Source: CAVPUA01 sp963708805 (GTDB taxonomy: Bacteria; Actinomycetota; Actinomycetes; Mycobacteriales; Jatrophihabitantaceae). Taken from it: DNA of 64,000 bases. Location of the stretch: positions 806,001 through 870,000 of the forward strand of contig CAVPUA010000003.1 in NCBI GenBank assembly GCA_963708805.1. Reading direction: 5' to 3'. The notes under the pieces were generated by a model. It worked only from the letters and a program-made list of their open reading frames with translations, had not been told where the DNA came from and made no database searches. Positions 36,065 to 44,601 of the stretch are shown one piece after another (the stretch's first letter is position 1; every line of letters begins with the position of its first letter). Both the position numbers and the translations under genes were made by a program.

Positions 36065-36858
36065 GGCCGCTGCTGTGGGTGGCACTGGCGCTGGCCGTCC
36101 TGGCCTGGCCGGTCTCCGTGCGGACGACCAGGATGCGTGCCCTCGTCCAGTCGGGGCGCCTGCTCGAACCTCGTTCGGCCCCGACGCGTGGGGCAGCCGG
36201 GCCGGCGCCGTCGGCCGGGATGGCTGTTGTCGCCGGCCTCGGCTCGGGCGCGCTCGCCGGCGTCTTCGCCGGGGCCAGGCTGGCCGTGACGATCGGTCTC
36301 GTCGTGTCGATCACCGGCTCCGCGGGGGCGGCGATGCTCCGAACAGCGGCGCGCGAACGGCGGGGACGCCAGCGACGCGATCGACTTCAGCTGGCACTGA
36401 CCGTGCTGGCCGGCGAACTCTCCGCGGGTTCGTCACCGGATCGAGCCCGAACCGCGGCCGCCGAAGCCGTACCCGAGTTGGCGGTGGAACTGAGCGCGAT
36501 GACACCCGATGGGGACGGAGTCGGGTCTCTGGCGGCCGCGTGGCAGATCTCCGAACTGACCGGAGCGGCATTGAGCGAGCTGCTCGCGCGGGTGCGGGCG
36601 GACGTCGAGGCCGAACGGAGTGTCGACCGCGCCGTTCTCGCGGCGGTGGCGGGGCCGCGATCGTCCGCGGCTCTGCTGGCCCTGCTGCCGCTGCTGGGAA
36701 TCGGTCTCGGCGTGGCGATCGGAGCCGATCCGCTGTCGACGCTGCTGTTCAGTCCGGGCGGCAACGCACTGCTGGTGCTCGGCGTGCTGTTCGACGCGCT
36801 CGGCGTCCTCTGGGCGAGCACGATCATTCGCCGCGCGCAGCCGCGGGCCCCGGCGTGA
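36061..36858 (+). CDS. tadB: TadB-like inner-membrane pilus assembly protein
   Basis: This 265-residue protein starts at GTG 36061. Helices lie at about 3-17, 57-90 and at the C-terminus (ALLALLPLLGIGLGVAIG, ALLVLGVLFDALGVLWAS), enclosing a cytoplasmic T2SS-F type segment (LQLALTVLAGELSAGSSPDRA, LAAAWQISELTGAALSELLARVRADVEAE). It forms the membrane platform with TadC. The frame is intact, unlike its left neighbour. It overlaps the next gene by GTGA. Confidence 0.85.
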   Translation: MRPLLWVALALAVLAWPVSVRTTRMRALVQSGRLLEPRSAPTRGAAGPAPSAGMAVVAGLGSGALAGVFAGARLAVTIGLVVSITGSAGAAMLRTAARERRGRQRRDRLQLALTVLAGELSAGSSPDRARTAAAEAVPELAVELSAMTPDGDGVGSLAAAWQISELTGAALSELLARVRADVEAERSVDRAVLAAVAGPRSSAALLALLPLLGIGLGVAIGADPLSTLLFSPGGNALLVLGVLFDALGVLWASTIIRRAQPRAPA

Positions 36859-37547
36859 GTCCAGGAGTGTGGTGGTTGCTGGCGGCGGTCGTGTGCGCTG
36901 TGCCGCGTGGGCGGACGAGACGATCGCGCGCCTCGGCGAGTGCGCCTGTGCCGCCGGGTGCGTTGCGGGCGGTGGGCGTGGTCGGGGCGACCGCGATCGG
37001 GTGGCTCGTGGCACCGCCGGCGTCTGAAGCCGTCGTGGCCGCGGTGTCCGGAATCGCAGCCTGGGGCGCTCTCTCGCGGTTGCCCGATCGCTCGACCCGC
37101 TGGCCGACCGCCGAGCTGCGCGCGGTTCCGCTCGTGCTCGATCTGGTCGCCGCCGTCCTCGCCACGGGGCAACCAGTCGGCGCGGCCCTTGCCGCGGCGA
37201 CGCCGGCCGCCGGGCCCCGGTTCGCGGGCGAGCTCGGACGGATCAGCGGGCTGCTCGAGCTGGGCGCCGCGCCGCGTGAAGCATGGTCGGGCCTCGTCGG
37301 GACGCCGCTGGAGCCGGTGGCGGCAGTGGCGATCCGCAGCGCCGACAGTGGGATCCGGCTCGCCGCTGCCTGGTCCGAACTCGCCACCGAGTTGCGCGCC
37401 GACGCGCTGACCCGGGCGACCTCGCGCGCCGCGGCGGCCGGCACCTGGGTCATCGCGCCGTTGGGGCTGTGCTTCCTTCCAGCCTTCGTCTGTCTGGGCA
37501 TAGCGCCGGTCGTGCTCGGCTTGGTGCGCTCGCTGGGCGGACCTTGA
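36855..37547 (+). CDS. tadC: TadC-like inner-membrane pilus assembly protein
   Basis: This 230-residue protein starts at GTG 36855 (VSPGVWWLLAAVVCAVPRG). It has the T2SS-F segment PLVLDLVAAVLATGQPVGAALAAATPAAGPRFAGELGRISGLLELGAAPREAW, IRSADSGIRLAAAWSELATELRAD, and a final double helix (IAPLGLCFLPAFVCLGIAPVVLGLV). It pairs with TadB. The frame is intact. Confidence 0.85.
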   Translation: MSPGVWWLLAAVVCAVPRGRTRRSRASASAPVPPGALRAVGVVGATAIGWLVAPPASEAVVAAVSGIAAWGALSRLPDRSTRWPTAELRAVPLVLDLVAAVLATGQPVGAALAAATPAAGPRFAGELGRISGLLELGAAPREAWSGLVGTPLEPVAAVAIRSADSGIRLAAAWSELATELRADALTRATSRAAAAGTWVIAPLGLCFLPAFVCLGIAPVVLGLVRSLGGP

Positions 37548-37605
37548 TCAGTCGCGATGCCTTGATCGTCAAGCGTTGGCAAATTTCCGTCCACAGTCGC
37601 GCGGC

Positions 37606-37614
37606 TTGTCCACA
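37606..37614 (+). promoter_or_regulatory. DnaA box match upstream of the pilin-like gene
   Basis: TTGTCCACA is a perfect match to the actinobacterial DnaA box, 51 bases before the DUF4244 start. A weaker match, CCGTCCACA, ends 10 bases upstream. The gap between tadC and the pilin-like gene is the only sizeable one in the operon, so a promoter here is plausible. Confidence 0.3.
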
Positions 37615-37664
37615 ATCTCGGTCGGCGAGCTGCGTGGCACGCTTTGGTCGGCTTGGCTGTTCAC

Positions 37665-37850
37665 ATGACCTTCTTGAAGCGAATCAGCCGTAAATCACGG
37701 GGCGATCGCGGCATGACGACCGCCGAGTACGCCGTCGGCACCATCGCGGCCGTCGCCTTCGCCGTCGTGCTCTACCGCGTGGTGCAGAGCCCCGCCGTAC
37801 AGGCCGCACTGAGTTCGATCGTGCAGCGGGCGCTGAATGTGAGCCTGTGA
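37665..37850 (+). CDS. DUF4244 Flp-pilin-like protein
   Basis: This 61-residue protein has a basic leader (MTFLKRISRKSRGDRG) followed by MTTAEYAVGTIAAVAFAVVLYRVV: a prepilin-type helix with Glu at the fifth position after a Gly. It is the candidate major pilin of the operon (DUF4244). The TGA is followed after one base by the ATG of the TadE-like gene. No prepilin peptidase is seen in the window. Confidence 0.82.
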   Translation: MTFLKRISRKSRGDRGMTTAEYAVGTIAAVAFAVVLYRVVQSPAVQAALSSIVQRALNVSL

Positions 37851-37851
37851 G

Positions 37852-38211
37852 ATGGCGCGCGCGACGACGGCATGGTCACCGCCGAGCTGGCGGCCTGCCT
37901 GCCGGTGCTGATGGTGATCCTGGCGGTGGCGCTGGGCGCGGTGTCGATGGTGGACGCGCGGGTTCGGGCGCAGGACGCGGCCAGCGTGGCCGCCCGGGCG
38001 GCGGCCCGGGGTGACTCCGCCGAGGCGCGCCACCTGTTCGACCAGACCGCCCCGGCCGGCGCGACGCTCGAACTCGAGGTCCGGACGCGACGACGTGGTG
38101 GCGACGGTCCGCACGGTCGTGCGCCGGCCGGTGGCCGGTTGGGCAGCTACACGGTGGTCGAACGGGCGGTCGCCGCCCGCGAGCCGGCGGCGACTCGGAG
38201 CGAGCCCGTGA
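37852..38211 (+). CDS. TadE-like minor pilin (frameshifted)
   Basis: This product of about 119 residues has MVTAELAACLPVLMVILAVALGAVSMVDARVRAQDAASVAARAAARGD, a pilin-like helix with Glu at position 5, then LELEVRTRDDVVATVRTVVRRPVAG and YTVVERAVAAREP. Breaks lie near 37863, 38085, 38140 and 38195; the natural end is RLGASP with TGA 38209-38211. It equals the TadE-like genes of the Rv3655c-Rv3656c region. Confidence 0.65.
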
Positions 38212-38703
38212 GGCGCGGCGGACGACGGGTCGGCGTCGATCTGGGTGCTCGTCGGCGGGCAGCCTGGTGCTGGTCGTCGCGTCGGTGCCGTCATCCGGAC
38301 CTCGGCCGTCCTGGCCCGGCACCGGGTCCAGGCGGCCGCCGATCTGGCCGCGCTGGCCGTCGGCGGCGCAGATCGGGCGGCTCCGACCCGTGTGCGGCGG
38401 CCGGATCGATCGCAACGGCGAACGCGGCCCAGCTGACGGGGTGCGTCGTGCTACTCGACGCGTCCGGCCGCAGTGGGACCGTCGCGGTCACCGTCGCGTC
38501 GCGACGTCGATCTCGGGCCGTTCGGTGCAGCGACCGTCACCGCCTCGGCGCGCGCCGGGACGGCTGCCCTCAGTCTCGCAGGTGGCGCAGCACGAGGTCG
38601 AGGAACACGATCGCTCCGGCCTTGTCGAGCGGGTCGTTGCCGTTGCCGCACTTGGGCGACTGGACGCACGACGGGCACCCGCTCGGGCACTCGCACGAGC
38701 TGA
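38208..38703 (+). CDS. TadE-like protein of the helicase/secretion neighbourhood (frameshifted)
   Basis: GTG 38208 overlaps the previous stop (GTGA). Corrected reading gives GSASIWVLVGGSLVLVVASV (one helix), AVIRTSAVLARHRVQAAADLAALAVG, SIATANAAQLTGCVVLLDASG and VAVTVASDVDLGPFGAATVTASARAG, which is the Rv3654c-type family. At least four breaks are needed between 38235 and 38510. The true 3' end is not clear: the stop given is the first in the last frame and overlaps the helicase gene, and the real end is probably near 38580. Confidence 0.6.
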
Positions 38704-40907
38704 TGGCCTCGCGGGTCGCCCGCAGCCAGTCGGCCAGCGCCCGCGTGGCCGCGCTCGGCGAAGCCGGCGCCGCCCGGGTGCCCGTCGTAGACGAAGACCG
38801 TCGGCATGCCGGTGTCGGGGTGCAGCGCGGTCGAGACGCCGCCGATGTCCCACCGGTCGCAGGTCGCGAACAGCGGCAGCAGGCCGATCGCCGCGTGCTC
38901 GGCGGCGTGCGCGGCCCCGGGCACGTCGGCCGCGACCAGGCCGACCTCGTCGAGCTCGGCCTGCGGCAGCTGGTACCAGACCGCCCGCGTGCGCAGTTGG
39001 CGCGCCGGCAGGTCGAGCAGCGTCTCGTCCAGCATCTCGCCGGTCGTGATCCGCCGCCGCAGGATAGCTGGTGACCTGGTTCGTGACGTCGACCGTGCCG
39101 AAGCTGACCGTCACCGGCGCCGTGCCGGCTCTGCCGCGGCCGTGTCGACGATCGCGATGTCGGTGATGTCGCGCGGCGAGGTCGTCCAGTCGGGTTCGGC
39201 CGCATGGACCATGGCCGCGCTGGCGTCCAGGTCGAGCTCGTCGACGACGTACGAGCGGCCCTGATGCAGGTAGACCGCGCCGGTGTGGACGCTCGAGTGG
39301 GCGGCCGACGGCGTCGACGGTGCCCAGCAGCGCGCCGTCGGCGTCGACGATGCTCACCGGCAGCCCGCCGCTGCCGCGGATGTCGGCGCGTGGGCCGCGT
39401 GCGGTCGGTCCAGAACCAGCCGGCCGGGCGGGCGCGCAGCAGCCCCGGACGCGACCAGCGCGTCCAGCACCGGGCGTACGACGTCCGCCCCGCCGAACAC
39501 GTCGCAGCTCCCGCTCGGTCAGCGGCAGCTCGGCGGCGGCGCAGCACAACTGCGGGGCCGAGCACATAGGGATTGTCCGGGTCGAAGACGCTGGCCTCGA
39601 TCGGTCGGCCGAAGACGGCCTCGGGGTGGTGGACGAGATAGGTGTCGAGCGGGTCGTCGCGGGCGATGAAGATGACCAGCGCCGACTCGCCGGCCCGTCC
39701 CGCCCGTCCGGCCTGCTGCCACAGCGAGGCCAGCGTCCCGGGATAGCCGGCGAGCAGGACGGCGTCGAGGCCGGTGATGTCGACGCCCGAGTTCGAGCGC
39801 GTTCGTCGACGCGACGCCCAGCAACTCGCCGCTGCCCAGCGCGGCCTCCAGCGCTCGGCGCTCCTCGGCCAGATAGCCGGCCCGGTAGGCCGCGACCCGC
39901 GGCGACCAGCTCGTCGGCGCCGGCCTCGGCGAGCGCGCGCCGGGCCCCGATCGCGGTCAGCTCGGCGCCGCGACGCGAGCGGACGAACGCCAGCGTCCGC
40001 GCCCCCTCGATCACGAGGTCGGCCAGCAGGTCGCCCGCGGCGGCGCCGGCCGATCGGCGCAGCGGCGCGCCGTTCTCGCCGGTCATCGACGTCAGCGGCG
40101 GCTCCCACAGCGCGAAGGTCATGGCGCCGCGCGGGAGCGCCGTCCTCGGTCACCGCCTCGACGTCCAGGCCGGTGAGCCGACCGGCCGACTCGGCCGGGC
40201 GCGGCCACCGTCGCCGACGCCAGCACGAACACCGGCGACGATCCGTACGAGCGCGCAGACCCGCCGCAGCCGGCGCATGATCAGCGCGACGTGCGAGCCG
40301 AACAGCGCCGCGGTAGGAGTGGCACTCGTCGATCACGACGAAGCGCAGCCGGCGGAAGAACGAGGCCCAGCGGGCGTGCTGGGGCAGGATCCCGCGGTGC
40401 AGCATGTCGGGATTGGTCAGCACCCAGTTGGCGTGGGCGCGCACCCAGTCGCGCTCCTCCATCGCGGTGTCGCCGTCGTAGGTGGCCGCTCGCAACCAGG
40501 GCAGGTCGAGGTCGCGCAGCGACGCCGAGCTGATCACCGGCCAGCGCCTTGGTCGGCGACAGGTACAGCACCCGCGAGCGGTCGTCGGCCAGCAGCTGGG
40601 TCAGCGCCGGCAGCTGGTAGGCCAGCGACTTGCCCGATCCGGTGCCCGGTCGACAGCACGACCGACCGCCCGGCGTGGGCGAGCTCGGCGGCCTCGACCT
40701 GATGGGCCCACGGCCGGTCGACCCCGCGCGCCGCGCAGCTGGTCTCGACCATCGGCGCCGGCGTCCAGTCGGGCCAGTCCAGCCATGCGAGCCGGGCGGG
40801 CCGGCAGTGTCCGGACATGGGTGACCGGGCTGTCGTCCGGCGCCCAAACCGGCCGCAAGGCGGTCGAGCAGCGCGGCCGGTGCCGACGACCGGGTCGACT
40901 GCGACAA
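38570..40907 (-). CDS. MrfA-type DECH-box helicase (many frameshifts here)
   Basis: This product of about 780 residues starts at TTG 40907 (LSQSTRSSAPAALLDRLAAGLG). Helicase blocks: VDRPWAHQVEAAELAHAGRSVVLSTGTGSGKSLAYQLPAL, YLSPTKALAGDQL, the DECH box in FVVIDECHSYRGAV, GLDAVLLAGYPGTLASLWQQAGRAGRAG for motif VI. The C-terminal DUF1998-like part ends in a four-Cys zinc cluster (CECPSGCPSCVQSPKC). This layout is that of B. subtilis MrfA, a mitomycin-damage repair helicase, and of Rv3649. It is convergent with the tad operon. More than ten breaks are spread through it. Confidence 0.85.
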
Positions 40908-41066
40908 GTCCTCTCAACCCCTCCGATACAGGACCGCGCTGCCACGGCGTGCTGTGTGGCACGATGCGATGAGCGGTCATGAACACCCATGATCCGCCGA
41001 ACTCGGCGGGTACGTGTGCCCGACGAGACCTGTACCGCGTCGAGTCGAGCACAGACAGGACCAGTT

Positions 41067-41427
41067 GTGGATCTTTCCCTGAGCACCCGCACCGTCGGCG
41101 AGCGGAGCGTCCTCGACGTCGCGGGCGAGGTGGACGTCTACTCCGCGCCGACCCTGCGCGACCGGATCGCCGACCTGCTCGAGGCGTCCGAGCCGAGCCT
41201 GATCGTCAATCTGTCCGACGTCAGTTCCTGGACTCCACCGGCATCGGCACGCTCGTCGCCGGCCTGAACCGTGCCGTCCAGCTCGGCGGCACGCTGACGC
41301 TGGTCTGCGCCCACGACCGGATCCTGAAGCTGTTCCGCATCACCGGCCTCGACGCCGTGTTCACCATCCACCCGACCGTCGAGGACGCGCTGGGCGCCTC
41401 GACGCGCCTGACGGGTCGATCGAGTGA
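41067..41427 (+). CDS. STAS-domain anti-sigma-factor antagonist (frameshifted)
   Basis: This product of about 120 residues starts at GTG 41067 (VDLSLSTRTVGERSVLDVAGEVDVYSAPTLRDRIADLL). The phosphorylation-site motif is FLDSTGIGTLVAGLNRAV, with the switch Ser near residue 57, and LKLFRITGLDAVFTIHPTVEDAL ends the domain. A break near 41225 separates the two halves. A TGA at 41425-41427 in the neighbouring frame (DGSIE) is the likely end. It would bind an anti-sigma kinase when unphosphorylated. No kinase gene is nearby. Confidence 0.85.
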
Positions 41428-41552
41428 GCTGGATCACCTAGTCAGTTGTAACGCGGTGGATACACTCCGCCAAGTCGCCCAACCCGCTGGACGGGTTTCC
41501 GGGCACAAACTTCCGCGAGACGCGCGCTCGCTGGACCACAAGGAGTACTTGC

Positions 41553-43882
41553 ATGGCCTTGCAACACGTGATGGCAGCGCCGGGCATCAGTGGCAGCGAC
41601 AAGGGAATCGTCGCCGTCATCCTGGTGATCGCGGTGCTCGCCCTCGTCTTCGCCGCGGTTCTCGTCAAGGAGGTCCTGGCCGCCGACCAGGGCACGCCGA
41701 AGATGCAAGAGATCGCCAAGGCCGTGCAGGAGGGCGCCCGCGCCTACCTGAACCGGCAGTTCCGCACCCTGGCCGTCTTCTCGGTGATCGTCTTCATCCT
41801 GTTGCTGGTGCTGCCGGTCAACCACGGTGGCTTCTCGGTGCAGCTGGGCCGGGCCCTGTTCTTCATCGTCGGCGCCGTCTTCTCCGCCGCCGTCGGCTAC
41901 ATCGGCATGACGCTCGCGACCCAGGCCAACGTCCGGGTCGCGGCCGCGGCGCGAGGCGGCGGCCGCGAGCGCGGCTTCCACGTCGCGTTCCGCACCGGCG
42001 GCATCGTCGGCATGCTCACCGTCGGCCTCGGCCTGCTCGGCGCCAGCGTCGTCCTGCTCGCCTACAACTCGAACGCCCCGACCGTGCTCGAGGGCTTCGG
42101 CTTCGGCGGCGCGCTGCTCGCGATGTTCATGCGTGTCGGCGGCGGCATCTTCACCAAGGCCGCCGACGTCGGCGCCGACCTGGTCGGCAAGGTCGAGGCG
42201 GGCATCCCCGAGGACGACCCGCGCAACGCCGCGACCATCGCCGACAACGTCGGCGACAACGTCGGCGACTGCGCCGGCATGGCGGCCGACCTGTTCGAGT
42301 CCTACGCCGTGACGCTGGTGGCCGCGCTGATCCTCGGCCAGACCGCGTTCGGCGCCAAGGGCCTGCTGCTGCCGCTGCTCATCGGTGCGATCGGCATCAT
42401 CAGCTCGGTCGTCGGCATCCTGACGACCAAGCTGCGCGCGTCCGACCGCAACGGCCTGGTGCCGATCAACCGCGGCTTCTTCATCACCGCGGCCGTCTCG
42501 CTCGTCCTGGTCGCTCATCGCGTCCTTCACCTACCTGCCGGGCTCGTTCTCCAAGCTGCCCGACCACGAATCGGGCGCGACCGGCAACCCGCGGGTGATC
42601 GCGTTCGTCGCCGTGCTGATCGGCATCGTGCTGGCGGTCGCTCATCCAGCAGATCACCGGCTACTTCACCGACACCGTCCGCCGCCCGGTCAAGGACGTC
42701 GCCGACACCTCGCTCACCGGCGCGGCGACGGTCATCCTGGCCGGCATCTCGCTCGGCCTCGAGTCGGCCGTCTACTCCGCGATCTTGATCGCGCTGGCCG
42801 TGTTCGGCGCGTACATCCTCGGCGGCGGCGTCGTGTTCGTGTCGCTGTACGCGGTGGCGCTCGCCGGCTGCGGCCTGCTGACGACCGCCGGCGTCATCGT
42901 CGCGATGGACACCTTCGGCCCGGTCAGCGACAACGCGCAGGGCATCGCCGAGATGAGCGGTGACATCGACGAGAAGGGCGCCCGCGTCCTGACCGACCTC
43001 GACGCGGTCGGCAACACGACCAAGGCGATCACCAAGGGCATCGCGATCGCCACGGCCGTCCTGGCCGCGACCGCGCTGTTCGGTTCGTTCAACAAGGCCT
43101 TCCAGGACGCGCTCGACCAGGTCAAGAACCCGGGTCATCTCGGGATCCTGACGACGCAGTCGTTCTCCGACAACCTGTCGCAGCCCAACAACCTGGTCGG
43201 CGTGATCATCGGCGCGTCGGCGGTCTTCCTCTTCAGCGGGCTGGCGATCAGCGCGGTCGGGCGGGCGGCCGGCCGGGTCGTCTACGAGGTGCGCGCGCAG
43301 TTCCGCGACCACCCCGGGATCATGGACTTCACCGAGAAGCCCGACTACGCCCGCGTCGTCGACATCTGCACGAAGGACTCGCTGCGTGAGCTCGCGACGC
43401 CCGGTCTGCTGGCGATCCTGGCGCCGATCTCGGTCGGCTTCCTGTTCGGCATCGGCCCGCTGGCCGGCTACCTCGCCGGTGCGATCGGCGCCGGCGTGCT
43501 GATGGCGATCTTCCTGGCCAACTCCGGTGGCGCCTGGGACAACGCGAAGAAGATGGTCGAGGACGGCGTCCACGGCGGCAAGGGAACCGAGGCGCACGCG
43601 GCCACGGTCATCGGCGACACCGTCGGCGACCCGTTCAAGGACACCGCCGGCCCGTCGATCAACCCGTTGATCAAGGTCATGAACCTGGTCGCCGTGCTGG
43701 TCGCCCCGGCCGTCGTCAAGCTGACCGTCGGCGAGCACGCGTCGGTCGGACTTCGGCTGCTGATCGGTTTGGTCGCGTTCGCGATCATCGCCGCCGCCGT
43801 GATCGTCTCGAAGCGTCGCAAGATCGACATGGGCGACGTCCCGGTCGAGGCCGAAGTACCGCTCGACGAACCCATCGTCTGA
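41553..43882 (+). CDS. hppA: K+-independent proton-pumping pyrophosphatase (two frameshifts)
   Basis: This membrane enzyme of about 775 residues, with some sixteen helices, hydrolyses pyrophosphate and pumps H+. The substrate loops are DVGADLVGKVEAGIPEDDPRNAATIADNVGDNVGDCAGMAADLFES and DNAKKMVEDG...GDTVGDPFKDTAGP. The GNTTKAITKG segment has Lys where K+-dependent enzymes have Ala, so this is the K+-independent type. Breaks at about 42513 and 42641 both fall in the same string, GGTCGCTCATC, each with one extra base. ATG 41553 follows AAGGAG. It is absent from the M. tuberculosis locus. Confidence 0.95.
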
Positions 43883-43903
43883 GTAACCCTGTAGAACTGC
43901 GCC

Positions 43904-44488
43904 ATGCAGTTCTCGCTGTTCGGAGCGGCGGTGGCCGAGCCGGCCCTCGTCGATCTCGACGGCGTCCTGCTCGCGGGCGGCCACTGGGTGCGATCCGGCT
44001 CGACGGCCCGGCTGTCGATCGTCGTCGCCGACCCGTGGCGCGCCACGGCGATCACCGGTGAGTTCGCCGAGCGCCGGATCGCCGACCAGCAGGGCGTTCG
44101 AGATGCCGAGTTCGGCTACGCGGTGCGCACCGAGTTCACCTCGGAACTGGCCTCGCACGCGGCCCGGTGGACGGCCGGTGCCAACGAGGCGCCGCCACCC
44201 GGATTCGCCCTCAGCCCGGGCGGTCTTCGGTTGTGGGCGATAGCCTCGGGGCGAATGGATCAAGCGGGTTATGTCCTGGCGACGGTCGACGCCGACGAGA
44301 CGGCGCGCCGTCCCGAGGCGATCCACCAGGCGGCGGGCGCCCAGCTGGCCCGGCTCGGGCTGGCGGCGGTGTCGCTCAGCTCGCGCGGCGGGCCGGGTTG
44401 GCGGATCACGTCGACTCGCCGGTTGCGGCGGCTGGCCGAGCTGCTGGGCGAGCCACCCGACGGCGTCGGTCCGGACTGGCCGGGCTGA
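43904..44488 (+). CDS. Conserved actinobacterial hypothetical (Rv3647c-like)
   Basis: This 194-residue protein has no domain I can name: MQFSLFGAAVAEPALVDLDGVLLAGGHWVRSG, later LRLWAIASGRMDQAGYVLATVD and HQAAGAQLARLGLAAVSLSSRGGPGWRITSTRRLRRLAELLG. The SRGGPGWRITSTRRLRRL end is characteristic of the family found just upstream of topA in actinobacteria. It looks soluble. The frame is intact, and it lies 21 bases after hppA. Confidence 0.8.
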   Translation: MQFSLFGAAVAEPALVDLDGVLLAGGHWVRSGSTARLSIVVADPWRATAITGEFAERRIADQQGVRDAEFGYAVRTEFTSELASHAARWTAGANEAPPPGFALSPGGLRLWAIASGRMDQAGYVLATVDADETARRPEAIHQAAGAQLARLGLAAVSLSSRGGPGWRITSTRRLRRLAELLGEPPDGVGPDWPG

Positions 44489-44601
44489 GACGTCGGTCGC
44501 ACGAGGCGGACGTTTAACACCGGTCATGTACCGTCCGCGCTGCGTGCTGGATCAGGTAGTGCGGGCACGAACTAGTGGGTACCAGTGAGCAAGGAGTGGA
44601 T

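Noticed and set aside
41553..43882. Programmed frameshifting in hppA, topA and acs
   Set aside because: No slippery sequence or conserved stimulator, breaks are in many unrelated genes and in both directions, and homologues are uninterrupted.
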